Notes under the pieces: generated by a model
The model's input: the letters and a program-made list of their open reading frames with translations, nothing else
Databases searched by the model: none
What the model was told of the DNA's origin: nothing
NCBI GenBank assembly: GCA_032209605.1
Contig: JASFXZ010000008.1
Location: 2,418,001-2,482,000 of the forward strand
Length of the DNA stretch: 64,000 nucleotides
Direction of reading: 5' to 3'
DNA from: Mactromeris polynyma
Taxonomy: Eukaryota > Mollusca > Bivalvia > Venerida > Mactridae
Shown: piece by piece, positions 1 through 13,418 of the stretch
Layout of the letters: the number at the start of each line of letters is the position of its first letter
How positions within the stretch are numbered: position 1 is the stretch's first letter
Made by a program: the position numbers and the translations under genes

Positions 1-288
1 AATAAGCATAAGTTAACCGTGTTTGTATCGGTAATGTTGAAATAAAGCAAGTCATTCTGACTTATAGAATAATAAGCATAAGTTAACCGTGTTTGTATCG
101 GTAATGTTGAAATAAAGCAAGTCATTCTGACTTATAGAATAATAAGCATAAGTTAACCGTGTTTGTATCGGTAATGGTGAAATAAAGCAAGTCACTCTGA
201 CTTATAGAATAATAAGCATAAGTTAACCGTGTTTGTATCGGTAATGTTGAAATAAAGCAAGTCACTCTGACTTATAGAATAATAAGCA
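1..288. repeat. Tandem array, 70 bp unit, about 4.1 copies (left-truncated)
   Basis: AATAAGCATAAG recurs at 1, 71, 141 and 211, and the last partial unit stops at 288. Copies differ at only a few sites (GTCATT/GTCACT, ATGTTG/ATGGTG). The array reaches the window edge and may continue to the left. Confidence 0.95.
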
Positions 289-438
289 GGGCGTTGTTAA
301 AGAAAATGTCGCACAAAAATAGAATCGATCAGACTGATATAACGACGCTAGACTAACTTAAATTGATTAACCCTCTAGCTAGGACTACAAGCATAAACTA
401 AATGCATGTTCGTACTCTGACTTGTTGTAAAGAAAACA

Positions 439-490
439 AATGGCGATAAGGCGATGGTTGGCGCAATGGCGATAAGGCGATGGTTGGCGC
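439..490. repeat. Direct duplication, 26 bp x 2
   Basis: A 26 bp block containing GCGATAAGGCGATGG occurs twice back to back with no mismatch. The short GGCGAT motif also recurs inside each copy. Confidence 0.9.
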
Positions 491-2160
491 CCGTAACGCA
501 CTGCACAAAGTGCACCGATTCATCAGTCAATTTGTTTCTTATCAAAGTAAAACTCAAGTTGCACAGCAAATACGCCTTTGTTCCCTTCCCAGTGCTATAA
601 TAACTTACACGTATAAAAACATCACATACAACCACACTCAATGTTATCTTTACGACGTGAGCCCTTTTATTTCCTTTTTGACTGATTACTTATAGTTTTG
701 CTAATATTTTGAATAAAATAAATCGAGATATTACTATTATATAATTATATGTATCCTGTCATTACTCATGCAATGCTTTTTATCTTACATAATTATGAGA
801 TAATTCACATCTGCATCAAGAGTTGAAACGTCGGGTGAACGAAGTAGCTACCCATCGCAATCACTAAAGTTTCAAAATAAGGGTCTTTACCAGATTGAAA
901 TTATGATAACTATTTCTTTGAAGTAAACATGAAACAAGTGAATCAAAGCCATGGGAAATTGAAATGTACACACATTGAAGATTGATGACATATGCATTGT
1001 TACGCATTTAATATAAGAAATTGTTAACAAAACTTAAATAAAACTTGCATCATGAGAGACTCACCCTTGAGCAACAACTTCTGATTCGACAACATTATCA
1101 ATTTTCCCCATAATAAAAATACATGTACAACCAATTAACCTCTCTAGAGTGACAACCTCTCACCAACAGCCGACATTGGCAGCTCACAAAGATTGTCGCC
1201 ATGCTAGCATTGGTATAAAGTATATCACGTGACTAGTTGAACCACTCTGGCTATCGTTATTTCACAATTCAGTGACCACCTACATTGCTGTTTGTACTGC
1301 AACAAATTATATTTAAACATGAAAACCATGTAATAAAAGACTTCCAGCATTGTCCGCTTTTAAGCAAGATTATACAATTTCACATTTTGTGTTAACTTGA
1401 GTATTGAGTGTCATTCTTGTTGCAAATTACAAACACTTTATTAGTCGATTAAAACGCAGTGGTGTATTTTAATGATGAATCTTGGAACATTACAACACGT
1501 GTGTTGTAAATAATCATCTTAATTACTTTTAGCAAGGGCCGCAACTCTTGGCTTTACGTCCGTATCCTTCAACTGATGGCACTGTTTGCTCGTGAGAAAA
1601 TCACACGTACAGAAATTAAGTTATATTTATTTACAGAACTTTAAAATATTTCTATTTCACAAAAATAGACAGTGTGTCTACCAGTGCGTATTTTATCGAA
1701 CAGTCTTTGTCTAAAATGTCCATAAATTTGAAATTTAAACATGTTTTACTGCCGCTCTCAATGAACGTCACCCGTACGGTACACACTGCAACATAAAACT
1801 TTTTTTTCAATTAGAATTTTTTTCATTGAAGGAAAAAAATGCAATAAAATCGAATGCAAGTAATGTTAACGTTTTACAATGGGTTCATGTTTGGGATCAA
1901 ACGTTACAATTTACTTTCATCCTGATACGTTCCCGAGACAGTTGTTTTGTAGTCAGTATTCACAAGCTCTGATCTTTCAAGCTTTACTTTTGCATATTAT
2001 GAACGGAAAGACTACTTGTTGAATTTAAGAGATTGCAACGAGTAATAAGCGAACCATCGCGTCACAGTTTGTTTTTTCTTTCCTTTTATTTATACTCCAA
2101 TGTAAAAAACATCAGGGTATCAAGATCATACTCCGGTCTTATGTCGTTTTTTTCAAAAGT
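491..2160. other. Unannotated AT-rich sequence
   Basis: I see no gene, RNA or array. Open frames are short and random-looking. It includes an A/T homopolymer patch near 1800-1840. Confidence 0.5.
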
Positions 2161-2400
2161 ATTTCATTTATGCACGTCGGTCAGTTGACCAAGCCAATGT
2201 TGCTGGGATACCAGACTGCATGACAGCAACTGGCAACTTCTTGGCATGGACCAGAGGTGGAGGACTAATGTCTCATCTTCCGTCAACTTGTCACTGAGAT
2301 CCTATGTCACACTAGAGGATTGAACCCAGACATTCAGACTGCCAGTAGAGTGTTCTACCCACAGAGCTTACTGGGCGGCATTGACCCAAGTCCAAGCCTT
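2160..2400 (-). mobile_element. tRNA-derived SINE-like element, minus strand
   Basis: The minus strand between about 2309 and 2385 reads like a tRNA: an A-box-like AGCTCTGTGGGTAGAACA followed about 30 bases later by a B-box GGGTTCAATCC (2315-2330 region). A non-tRNA body continues to about 2160. I could not fold a complete cloverleaf, so a SINE head or tRNA pseudogene is more likely than a functional tRNA. Confidence 0.5.
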
Positions 2401-2520
2401 GTATTGGAAGGTCGTACGTCGTTAGTGCTTCATTTTGCTCATATTTCTCGACAACTATTTCTTCTTCCAAACATAAATACAGTGCTGTAACAAACAAAAC
2501 TAAAGATACAAATTTATTTC

Positions 2521-2896
2521 TCGCGTGTTACACTTTGATTAGAGGTTGTACCATTATGTCATTGTGTGCTAGTGTTGCCTCACTCGCGTGTTACACTTTG
2601 ATTAGAGGTTGTACCGTTATGTCATTGTGTGCTAGTGTTGCCTCACTCGCGTGTTACACTTTGATTAGAGGTTGTACCGTTATGTCATTGTGTGCTAGTG
2701 TTGCCTCACTCGCGTGTTACACTTTGATTAGAGGTTGTACCATTATGTCATTGTGTGCTAGTGTTGCCTCACTCGCGTGTTACACTTTGATTAGAGGTTG
2801 TACCGTTATGTCATTGTGTGCTAGTGTTGCCTCGTTCGCGTGTTACACTTTGATTAGAGGTTGTACCGTTATGTCATTGTGTGCTAGTGTTGCCTC
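2521..2896. repeat. Tandem array, 63 bp unit, 6 copies
   Basis: TCGCGTGTTACACTTTG recurs every 63 bp (2521, 2584 and so on), with near-identical copies differing at CCATT/CCGTT and CTCA/CTCG. The period is 21 codons with no stop, so a 142-codon frame runs through it on the plus strand; I do not regard it as a gene. Confidence 0.95.
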
Positions 2897-3509
2897 AATC
2901 ATCCACTTATGTCATAAATTTCACAAAAATCGGTTAACACGTGTGAGATCAGATACAATTTAAAACATCGATACAATGCTTTGTGGTTAAATGAAAAACA
3001 TGCAAATACAGTATATTTCCCGCCATTATCTGACAGATAAAAGTCTCTGAACCGTCAACTAAAAAGCCAAATATATAATTTAATGATTTTGACATTTAAA
3101 TGCATTAAGCAAAGAGTAATTTTATGACTTATAATTTTATTGGCAAATAATTTTTGATATGATGAATTCAACTGTGTATTTTATGAACCATAAATTGGAT
3201 AAACCACATCAATAAGGACGAATGTGGCTGGGCGAGAAATGTGCACAGTCACATAATGACTTGATATGTACATGTACTAGTTGTCGTGTCGTTAAGGAGG
3301 AGGCTAGAAGTGCAAACTTTAATTAATTTAGTTCAAATCGTGGGAGACGAAATAATTTCTGCTAAAAACAAAGATTTGTGATTGATTTCAATATTTTGTT
3401 TCTTTATGACTCAACTTTTGGGAGATTTACATCTCGTCTCAGTTTTTTAAAATTTCACGTTAATTGTTTATAATCGTATACCAGGACAGAGCGGAACGAA
3501 ACAGCACAG
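2897..3509. other. Unannotated AT-rich sequence
   Basis: No gene or RNA is recognisable here. Confidence 0.5.
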
Positions 3510-3582
3510 ACCGGACCAGATCGGACCGGAACGGAACAGAACAGACCGGACCAGATCGGACCGGAACGGAACAGAACAGAAC
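3510..3582. repeat. Short duplication, 35 bp x 2, GGAC/GGAAC-rich
   Basis: A 35 bp block starting ACCGGACCAGATCGG is repeated at 3545. It is built from smaller GGAC and GGAAC steps, and degenerate steps precede it from about 3483. Confidence 0.85.
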
Positions 3583-3826
3583 AATAAATTTACTTATCAT
3601 CAATGTATAATCAACATATATAATAACGGAATCAGTGAATAAAACACAAAATATAATGTTGTTATCGTGTATATCATGGTAAGTATTACTAAAGAAAATA
3701 TTCAAATCAAGTATAGAGTTAAAACTTTCGCGTATATTTCATTGTGTATATACGTATTGATATTACCCACATATAATCCATTACTTTCAGAAGTATTCAG
3801 TAAATAAGTGAGATATTCAACAACTT

Positions 3827-3968
3827 CAGCATTGTTCTCATATACAGCAATGTTCAGATATGTGAGGATATTCTATCTACATCGTTACTATAAGCTACAG
3901 CATTGTTCTCATATACAGCAATGGTAAGATATGTGAGGATATTCTATCTACATCGTTACTATAAGCTT
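3827..3968. repeat. Tandem duplication, 71 bp x 2
   Basis: CAGCATTGTTCTCATATAC occurs at 3827 and again at 3898. The following about 50 bp match almost perfectly up to TATAAGCT. Confidence 0.9.
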
Positions 3969-5200
3969 CAGGAAAGTAATCATTGTAATTGGTGCACACA
4001 CATATCTGTAATCCCCATACAAGCGATGGACTCCCATCAGACGCGTAGTTTGAATATGATAATTGCATTTTCTCTGTGGGTGTATCTTCTTTTATGTTAG
4101 TTTTTGCTCTTTTGATGTGAATATTAGCAAAATAAGTCGACTAATTTAATTTTAATTTGCTGAATTTTTGTACTTCACATTTTCCGCTATAAAAAATGCT
4201 TTGTTAACTTTCCTTAGGTGTTAATATGTACAACCCCTCCTCGACAATCTCGTGTTTGACCCTATAACTTAAAAAGCGGGGAGGGAAGAAATAGTTAACA
4301 TTATTTTCTTAAGGGGTAAAAATGGTGATAAAACTCATTATGATACTGCAATAAAGCCGCAGTGAAGCCTAGGTCATCATCCATCACAATAGATCAGCCC
4401 TCACACAGGTATTGTGATAACTTAGAAGTCATTTAGACGACTTGATTAACACATATTAATAAACCAAGCACTAAACACGAGAATCAATTTTCAAACTGGC
4501 GTAAATAACCTTTTAACGCTATCCAAACTATTCAATGTCTCTCATAAGAATTTTAAGTGAAATTATTTTACAGCTTTCGCGTTCAGTTGTGAACTGCTTG
4601 ATATGTTAGAGAACAAAACGCAAAAAAAGATCAAAGAAAATATCGAGTTTCACGTATTTCACAGTCTATGAAGCTTACAAAGATGATTTCTTTAATGCTT
4701 TTTGGGGCCTTAAATAAAGTTTGTGTTTTACCGTATTTGCACGATAGTGGATAAATGACACATGCTCGGTATTCTGGAGGGGCATAAAGGTAACGTATCC
4801 GGGCTGCAAAAGATCATGAGATAAAAATTGAATAAATATTCCCCAATCAGTTTTTAACTCCTAAACAAAGATATGCCTCGTGTTATTAACAATCTAGTCG
4901 TGATTTGTAAACAAATTTCATTTTTGTTTAGCCGCAGCTATAATAACAAGAAATAAATTTTGAGGGAATTTAATATCGTACTAATGCTTCATTTATTAAA
5001 CTAGAAAATGGTTTTTCGAATTGATGTATGAAATGAGTTCAGTAAAAAGTGTAATCTGATAGATATATTAAATAAATTTCTCTCTTAACAGTTTCTTGTT
5101 AATCACGATGATATCAAATACATTAGGCATAAACCGACATTTGATTTTCAGGCAGTAGTGATTTTTTTTATGTTTATTCGCTTTATATTTTAACACAAAT
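3969..5200. other. Unannotated AT-rich sequence
   Basis: Nothing recognisable on either strand: no array, no tRNA-like motif and no long frame. Confidence 0.5.
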
Positions 5201-5818
5201 CGACGAACAGATGGGAAAGGACGACCGACGTACAGACGGGGAAAGGACGACCGACGTACAGACAGGGAAGGACGACCGACGTACAGACAGGGAAAGGACG
5301 ACATACGTACAGACGGGGAAGGACGACTTACGTACAGACGGGGAAGGACGACATACGTACAGATGGGGAAGGACGACATACGTACAGACAGGGAAGGACG
5401 ACCGACGTACAGACGGGGAAGGGACGACCGACGTACAGACGGGAAAGGGACGACCGACGTACAGACGGGGAAAGGACGACCGACGTACAGACGGGGAAAG
5501 GACGACCGACGTACAGACGGGGAAAGGACGACCGACGTACAGACGGGGAAGGGACGACCGACGTACAGACGGGGATAGGACGACCGACGTACAGACGGGG
5601 AAGGGACAACCGACGTACAGACGGGGAAGGGACGACCGACGTACAGACGGGGAAGGTCGACCGACGTACAGACGGGGAAAGGACGACCGACGTACAAACG
5701 GGGAAGGGACGACCGACGTACAGACGGGGAAAGGACGACCGACGTACAGACGGGGAAGGGACGACCGACGTACAGACGGGGAAAGGACGACCGACGTACA
5801 GACGGGGAAGGACGACCA
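5201..5818. repeat. Tandem array, 25-27 bp unit, about 24 copies
   Basis: The unit contains ACGACCGACGTACAGACGGGG, with one or two extra G or A bases giving 25-27 bp periods. It is much more GC- and CpG-rich than its flanks. Mixed unit lengths keep frames open on both strands (206 codons plus, 258 codons minus), which is expected of stop-free repeats and not evidence of coding. Confidence 0.95.
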
Positions 5819-6600
5819 GTCACCTGCGTAATGTCTTTACGCAAGTATTTTAAAGCGTTCCGACAATATGTAATTGAACAGTTAATCGTTGTTGTTTTAT
5901 AAGGGGAAGATCTACAACAGTGCTCATGCTTTTCAACTAACCATCTTTACATTGTTTAGTATCGAATCGTTGTATGCATAATTTGTAAGAATGTACAGGA
6001 CTATATTCCATGTTTCTAGAATGAAAATGAGATATGTTTAAACGAAACTGATATAAAATCGGCGATGATAATTCACTCCTTTCAAAAGATTACATTGAAA
6101 ATGACTTTTCCATTATATATAAATGAATAAATTCTAAAAAAAACACCAGTTAAATTTATAGAAGAGTAACAAGTGCATTTTAATTGACAATATTGATAGT
6201 TTTCTGATGGCTTGTAGCAAGATCTCATCATTCGGAAACTATGTAGGCAAATTTCTCTGACATAAATATCCCAAAATTAAAACGTTGAAAATGGCTTTGA
6301 AAATAATGACTGGCTGATAAGCCTACAATAAATGAACAAACACGAGATAAAAACGTCGTACTATCTTTTTAATGAACTGATAATTTCCTAGTTGCCATAG
6401 AAATTGAATTTCTATTCTATGTGATCATGTTTGCTCTTGATCCCTTTTTACGAAGCCGTCTTCAACTTTTAAAGTAGAATTTCCAAACTGCTGTAGAAAC
6501 GAACACATTACCAGAAGTTCACGTGTACGATTAGTGTACAGTATATTACTTATATAAGCAATACAAGCATAATGCACCAACATAAAGGCATTGTTTCAAT
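5819..6600. other. Unannotated AT-rich sequence
   Basis: No feature recognised. Confidence 0.5.
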
Positions 6601-6690
6601 GATTGTGGTACGGGGAGCGGTAGGGTAGCGGATATGGCATTGAACGCTCAGCCCGGGGGTTGTCGGTACGACGCCCGCAAATGCCCCCAA
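6600..6690 (+). mobile_element. Possible tRNA-derived SINE head
   Basis: A GC-rich stretch reads GGTAGCGGATATGGCATTGAACG, then CAGCCCGGGGG, then a B-box-like GGTACGACGCC. Spacing and order resemble the tRNA-like head of a SINE with a decayed B-box. No cloverleaf was confirmed. Confidence 0.35.
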
Positions 6691-6892
6691 CACACCCTTA
6701 CAAAAGACAACACCATTGTTTACCAGGTAGCTGAATCGAGAGTTGTTGTAAGGCGCATAATGCTTACATGGTATACATGAAGAATGATTTAAAAGTTTAA
6801 TGAACAATCAATGATCATCGAATTATCCGACATGATTCTGTAATGCTTAGAACCTTGTACACATGTACGGTAGCGTTTTTGAAGCATAACAT

Positions 6893-7690
6893 TATTTTCA
6901 AATTTACAACAATTTTCCCAAGAAATACAAATGTAAAATAAATTTTCCCAGAAGTACAAATTATCATTAATTTTCCCTGTTTTACAAGCAATTTTCCTGA
7001 AGTAAAAATGTACAATCAATTTTCCCTGAAGTACAAATTATCATTAATTTTCCCTGATTTATAAATTATCATTCATTTTCCCTGATTTACAAATTATCAT
7101 TAATTTTCCCTGATTTACAAGCAATTTTCCTGAAGTAAAAATGTACAATCAATTTTCCCTGAAGTAAAAATGTACAATCAATTTTCCCTGAAGTACAAAT
7201 TATCATTAATTTTCCCTGATTTACAAATTATCATTAATTTTCCCTGATTTACAAATTATCATTAATTTTCCCTGATTTACAAATTATCATTAATTTTCCC
7301 TGATTTACAAGCAATTTTCCTGAAGTAAAAATGTACAATCAATTTTCCCTGAAGTACAAATTATCATTAATTTTCCCTGATTTACAAATTATCATTAATT
7401 TTCCCTGATTTACAAGCAATTTTCCCGGAAGTTAAAAAATATATTCAATTTTCCCTGAAGTAAAAGTTTACAATTAATTTTCCCGGAAGTTCAAATTTAC
7501 CATTTATTTTCCCGGAAGTACAAATTTGAAATTACTTTTCCCTGAAGTACAAATTTACAATTACTTTTTTTGAAGTACAAATTTACAAATAATTATCCCT
7601 GAAGTACAAATTTACAAATAATTTTCCCTGAAGTACGAGTTTACACTCAATTTTCCCTGAAGTACAACTTTAAAATCAATTTTCCCAGAG
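6893..7690. repeat. Degenerate tandem array, 28-29 bp units with AATTTTCCCTGA core
   Basis: AATTTTCCC(T/C)GA recurs about every 28-29 bp, separated by TTACAAATTATCATT or GTAAAAATGTACAATC linkers. The two linker types form larger blocks, for example CAAGCAATTTTCCTGAAG followed by several TATCATT units, repeated near 6988, 7119 and 7309. Divergence rises towards the right end. Confidence 0.9.
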
Positions 7691-7761
7691 ATTCAATCAG
7701 TTTCTCCTAAAGAGTAACACTCTCTCACCAACAGTACGATATGTAAACGTCTACCACAGGG

Positions 7762-9020
7762 TGATACTGTGGAGAGGTAGCACTGTACAATATGGCCCCT
7801 AATACTGTGGAGAGGTAGCACTGTACAATATGGCCCCTGATACTGTGGAGAGGGAGCACTGTACAATATGGCCCCTGATACTGTGGAGAGGTAGCACTGT
7901 ACAATATGGCCCCTAATACTGTGGAGAGGTAGCACTGTACAATATGGCCCCTAATACTGTGGAGAGGTAGCACTGTACAATATGGCCCCTAATACTGTGG
8001 AGAGGTAGCACTGTACAATATGGCACCTAATACTGTGGAGAGGTAGCACTGTACAATATGGCCCCTAATACTGTGGAGAGGTAGCACTGTACAATATGGC
8101 ACCTAATACCGTGGAGAGGTAGCACTGTACAATATGGCACCTAATACCGTGGAGAGGTAGCACTGTACAATATGGCACCTAATACTGTGGAGAGGTAGCA
8201 CTTTACAATATGGCCCCTAATACTGTGGAGAGGTAGCACAGTACAATATGGCCCCTAATACTGTGGAGAGGTAGCACAGTACAATATGGCCCCTAATACT
8301 GTGGAGAGGTAGCACTGTACAATATGGCACCTAATACTGTGGAGAGGTAGCACTGTACAATATGGCACCTAATACTGTGGAGAGGTAGCACAGTACAATA
8401 TGGCCCCTAATACTGTGGAGAGGTAGCACTGTACAATATGGCACCTAATACCGTGGAGAGGTAGCACTGTACAATATGGCACCTAATACCGTGGAGAGGT
8501 AGCACTGTACAATATGGCCCCTGATACTGTGGAGAGGTAGCACTGTACAATATGGCCCCTGATACTGTGGAGAGGTAGCACTGTACAATATGGCACCTAA
8601 TACTGTGGAGAGGTAGCACTGTACAATATGGCCCCTAATACTGTGGAGAGGTAGCACTGTACAATATGGCCCCTGATACTGTGGAGAGGTAGCACTGTAC
8701 AATATGGCCCCTGATACTGTGGAGAGGTAGCACTGTACAATATGGCCCCTGATACTGTGGAGAGGGAGCACTGTACAATATGGCCCCTACTACTGTGGAG
8801 AGGTAGCACTGTACAATATGGCCCCTACTACTGTGGAGAGGTAGCACTGTACAATATGGCCCCTAATACTGTGGAGAGGTAGCACTGTACAATATGGCCC
8901 CTAATACTGTGGAGAGGTAGCACTGTACAATATGGCCCCTAATACTGTGGAGAGGTAGCACTGTACAATATGGCCCCGTGATACTGTGGAGAGGTAGCAC
9001 TGTACAATATGGCCCCTAAT
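7762..9020. repeat. Tandem array, 38 bp unit, about 33 copies
   Basis: The unit is TACTGTGGAGAGGTAGCAC plus TGTACAATATGGCCCCTAA. Variants at CCCCTAA/CACCTAA/CCCCTGA and ACTGTGG/ACCGTGG recur in runs, so neighbouring copies were homogenised together. One unit near 8975 has an extra base (CCCGTGATAC). Confidence 0.95.
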
Positions 9021-9775
9021 GCTCCCGGCTAATTTGATCGTTGTGTTATATGTGACGTATGTAATATAACAATACGTAATGGTAATATTAAACGGAAACC
9101 AATTACTGACATGTAATAAATAACCATATTCCACTACCCACAATTTAGAGTAGTAAAATAGGAGTAAATCAGGATATATAAATAATCTGTAGTGCTCGTT
9201 GTGTTAAATGGATTACAATACTCTGAACATGTCGGTTTTAAAACGACTGTAAAATCAGATAGGAAGGTATTTGGCGTATCTGTTCTTGACTTTATAATGC
9301 AAACATCTTGTGTAGAACAACCTCCTGTAAACATATGGCACTGACTGTTACCTGATTATATCGGTGATAAACATACTCTGAAAAGCAAAGATTCCCTTTG
9401 TTTCTTCATATCTTTTCAAAATCTATTAAGTGCAAGAAGATTTAAAACAAAGTAGGAGTTCCCACTTGTAAACGTTTGCGCTTCAAATATAATATCCAAG
9501 GTATATTTTTTGTTTAAACAATATACATCGCCCCGCTAAGATAGACGCCTCGTGTGCCCGCCTGCAGAATTGTTCATAAAACGTTAAATTGACGACACAC
9601 CTTTAATGTTATAAAGTTATTTATTTTAAGATTAGAGTCAATATTTCGATGATGTTGTTGAACAATCTCAAGTGAAATCTCCGAAAAAATAGTCAGTGTT
9701 TTTCGAGAAAAAATAATAACTTTCCGTTTCCAGGGTGTCGTCACGTGGTTACCGGAAATAAGCACGTACACTATA
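9021..9775. other. Unannotated sequence with one unrecognised minus-strand frame
   Basis: A 66-codon minus-strand frame at 9134-9334 starts near a plausible acceptor (GTTTACAG) and has four cysteines (C-S-T-Q-D-V-C and C-S-E-Y-C). I do not recognise it, and chance is a fair explanation. Confidence 0.3.
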
Positions 9776-9840
9776 ATTCAGTTCTCCACAAGGCGCGTAC
9801 TCCGATCATTCAGTTCTTCACAAGGTGCGTACTCGATCAT
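9776..9840. repeat. Direct duplication, about 32 bp x 2
   Basis: ATTCAGTTCT(C/T)CACAAGG occurs at 9776 and 9808, followed by G(C/T)GCGTACTC in both copies. Confidence 0.85.
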
Positions 9841-10870
9841 ACATCTTATCAACTCAGATTGTGATCTCAAAAAAACATCGAGAAGTCATATTTACTCATC
9901 ACTTGAACGCGAAGCTTGATAAATTCATTGATGAGATATTTCAGTGAACGATTCTACCCGTAATGATTTCCGTTATTTAATACTCTTACGTTTTAACTGC
10001 GAAATTGAAAGATTTAATGGCGGGGGTATTTTTTATTTAATAAATTTTAACGGCAAAAATACAGCCAAACCCCGATAATACAAGCGCTGAAAATAGCGGT
10101 GTACCCATCTCATACATACATTTATATATTGACGAATGTTTCATAATTCTGCACGCGGGACGCATTATCTTTCAATTCTGTTAAAATATTAAGATACAGT
10201 CAAAATATATGATATAGTGATATCACCCCATTAATTAAGCGCTAGATAATTGTAACTGTAACATATTCTCCACAAAGATAGGCATTTCTTGTATCAATCA
10301 CTGTATTATTGAGTGTAGCTATGATTGGATATCAAACTAACCACAATTAATTAAGGCGGCGATTTTCTTTCACAAGATTGAACGTCACGAAAACTGATGA
10401 TATTATACTTTTATTGTGGGAGTGGAATAACGGACACACAATATGCGTAAAAGTGCAAGTGTGTGCCTGCAGTGGACATTATAGACATGGGCAACATCTT
10501 TGCTTTATTTTCACGATAGCGATGAATAACAAAGACAGGTTGCCGGGTAGCAGTTCATACCCGGCTTGACTGTATTAAATAATGCCACTGATCACCAGAC
10601 AGTGTGATATTTAGCTGTAAATGGCGATGTATATACTACATCATGCAAAATTCGTTTGTTTTTCAGATAACAGATAAACAGATTAAGTTTTTTTACAGTA
10701 TTCACCAAATATACCCTTATATGTGACGATTTATTGGATCGCTTAACTTAAAACTCCGGGTAACGTTTAAGTATCGTCTGGGTGATAACGATGTGTGTAG
10801 ATGGATGTACGTATGTACAATATGAAGATCGTTTGTGAAATATAAGACCGGGTTTCATTGAGGTGACCGC
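9841..10870. other. Unannotated AT-rich sequence
   Basis: No gene, array or RNA was recognised; the longest plus-strand frame (63 codons at 10378) has no recognisable features. Confidence 0.5.
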
Positions 10871-11035
10871 TTGTATCTCGTGGTTTGCTGGTCCAGGGGT
10901 ACAGCGCCGGACATCTGACTCAGAAATACTGGGTTCGAATCACGGGCGCCATCTCACCAATTCCTAAGTTAGGCACAGGTACTGGTTAATAACCCAGCAA
11001 GCCATCGAGTGTGATAAATAGAAGTTTCACATTTT
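10871..11035 (+). mobile_element. tRNA-derived SINE-like element
   Basis: A tRNA-like head has GCTGGTCCAGGGGTACAGCG as a loose A-box region and a clear B-box GGGTTCGAATC at 10931-10941. A body follows that contains GGTACTGGTTAATAACCCAG, a kind of sequence I associate with invertebrate SINE bodies. The 3' boundary near 11035 is uncertain. It is not a functional tRNA, because the anticodon arm does not fold well. Confidence 0.5.
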
Positions 11036-11578
11036 TCCACTTTACAAAAACTAGGAGTACCTCCGTGCTTTGTTTTGAAAAAATAAGTAGAAATGTGTGA
11101 ACTGAACTGCAATACGGACACCAAGTAGGTTGATTAGTTCTGTTGCCGAAAGTATTTATTCCTACACTCTAATGTTATATTATGTTTGGATATTATAGTC
11201 CATTCTTGGTATGGTATACCTGTCGTTTCATTTATGTTTGTTAAACTTTTGTGACGGGTATTTGGTAAATAAATAAAGTAGAAACATTTACAGAGACAGA
11301 GCATGTTGCTATTTAGACGTCATGTTGCGTTCACATCTACTTAAACACACTATCGGATATTTTACTGTTCCATCCAATATTTGGGGGAAAATATTATAAA
11401 ATGTGAGATGTATTAAGTCAAGTATTTTGCTAAATAAGAATAAATGGACGCTCTCAACAACTAATTTAGAACATCGGTCCTATACGTTAGGTTTTAATTT
11501 CAAACTGTCTTCGATCTGAATAAAAACACAAAAGTGGGCGGTTAAGGGACTCAGTGGCAGACGTTTTTACAACACAGC
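11036..11578. other. Unannotated AT-rich sequence
   Basis: Nothing recognised. Confidence 0.5.
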
Positions 11579-12640
11579 AGAGGTAACACACGCAATGAGA
11601 GGTAACACACGCAATGAGAGGTAACACACGCAATGAGAGGTAACACACGCAATGAGAGATAACACACGCAATGAGAGGTAACACATGCAATGAGAGGTAA
11701 CACACGCAATGAGAGGTAACACACGCAATGAGAGGTAACACACGCAATGAGAGGTAACACACGCAATGAGAGGTAACACATGCAATGAGAGGTAACACAT
11801 GCAATGAGAGGTAACACATGCAATGAGAGGTAACACACGCAATGAGAGGTAACACACGCAATGAGAGGTAACACACGCAATGAGAGGTAACACACGCAAT
11901 GAGAGGTAACACATGCAATGAGAGGTAACACATGCAATGAGAGGTAACACATGCAATGAGAGGTAACACACGCAATGAGAGGTAACACACGCAATGAGAG
12001 GTAACACACGCAATGAGAGGTAACACACGCAATGAGAGGTAACACACGCAATGAGAGGTAACACACGCAATGAGAGGTAACACACGCAATGAGAGGTAAC
12101 ACACGCAATGAGAGGTAACACATGCAATGAGAGGTAACACACGCAATGAGAGGTAACACACGCAATGAGAGGTAACACACGCAATGAGAGGTAACACACG
12201 CAATGAGAGGTAACACACGCAATGAGAGGTAACACACGCAATGAGAGGTAACACACGCAATGAGAGGTAACACATGCAATGAGAGGTAACACACGCAATG
12301 AGAGGTAACACACGCAATGAGAGGTAACACACGCAATGAGAGGTAACACACGCAATGAGAGGTAACACACGCAATGAGAGGTAACACATGCAATGAGAGG
12401 TAACACACGCAATGAGAGGTAACACACGCAATGAGAGGTAACACACGCAATGAGAGGTAACACACGCAATGAGAGGTAACACATGCAATGAGAGGTAACA
12501 CATGCAAAGAGAGGTAACACACGCAATGAGAGGTAACACACGCAATGAGAGGTAACACACGCAATGAGAGGTAACACACGCAATGAGAGGTAACACACGC
12601 AATGAGAGGTAACACATGCAAAGAGAGGTAACACACGCAA
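11579..12640. repeat. Tandem array, 19 bp unit, about 56 copies
   Basis: The unit is GCAATGAGAGGTAACACAC. Nearly all variation is CACGC versus CATGC, with about 13 CATGC units, plus two GCAAAG variants that both follow CATGC about 114 bp (six units) apart. Since 19 is not a multiple of 3 and the unit lacks stops on the minus strand, all three minus frames stay open for 361-386 codons. This is an artefact, not a gene. Confidence 0.97.
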
Positions 12641-13418
12641 AGGCAAACTGTGATAATATTTATATAGCACCAAGACTATGAGAATAGAGAATAATAAAAA
12701 TGCTACATTAACGCAAACGCAAGGCAAATTGAAACATATTATTTTCTGTTACCATGTTTTTCAATGGTTGGATCGCAGTAGCTATGAGTCAATTGTTTTG
12801 GCATTCAACAAGTAGTATGATGTTATTCCGTGTAACACTGATGATTTAACACCGTGATAGTGACATTCCTAGCAATGAGAAGTCATTTTAAGTGATGAAA
12901 AATGTATCCTTCCATCTTCTTGAAGTGCTGTTCATTACTGTATTTCATACATATATCATTTACTGATACAACATTTAATTCTCATTAACTTATTCTCGCG
13001 AAGAATGCATGTTGTGTATTACTTTCGTGACGAAGCCAAACCTGTGCATAAATAACTGTACATAAACAATTTGGATGCAACCGCGAAGCCTCACTGCTGT
13101 GAACGTGCTACAAGATAAGTCTGACATGCCGAGGCCTATGCCGCGCAGTTACGTCTACGAATGTATTTTAACTCATGTTAGGAAAGCGCCGATTCATTAG
13201 AATATATGGTGAGAGAGACTATACTTAAAGATTCAATTAGTTGATAGTTGCGATGAGTAATTACTGTATTAGTATAGATTCATTTGTGTCAAAATATATT
13301 AATCTTAAACACGTATTGCATACACAAAAAAGGTGGGCCCGAGATAACATGAAACGCGGGAAAGTGTGGTTCAATGGACACTAGGGTATTCAGATTAGAA
13401 GCATTAATTTAAGTAGCA
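12641..13418. other. Unannotated AT-rich sequence
   Basis: Nothing recognised. Confidence 0.5.

Noticed and set aside
11487..12727. Cysteine- and leucine-rich minus-strand frames of 361-386 codons
   Set aside because: They are the same 19 bp repeat read in three frames (V-C-Y-L-S-L-R-V type); a real gene would not be open in all three.
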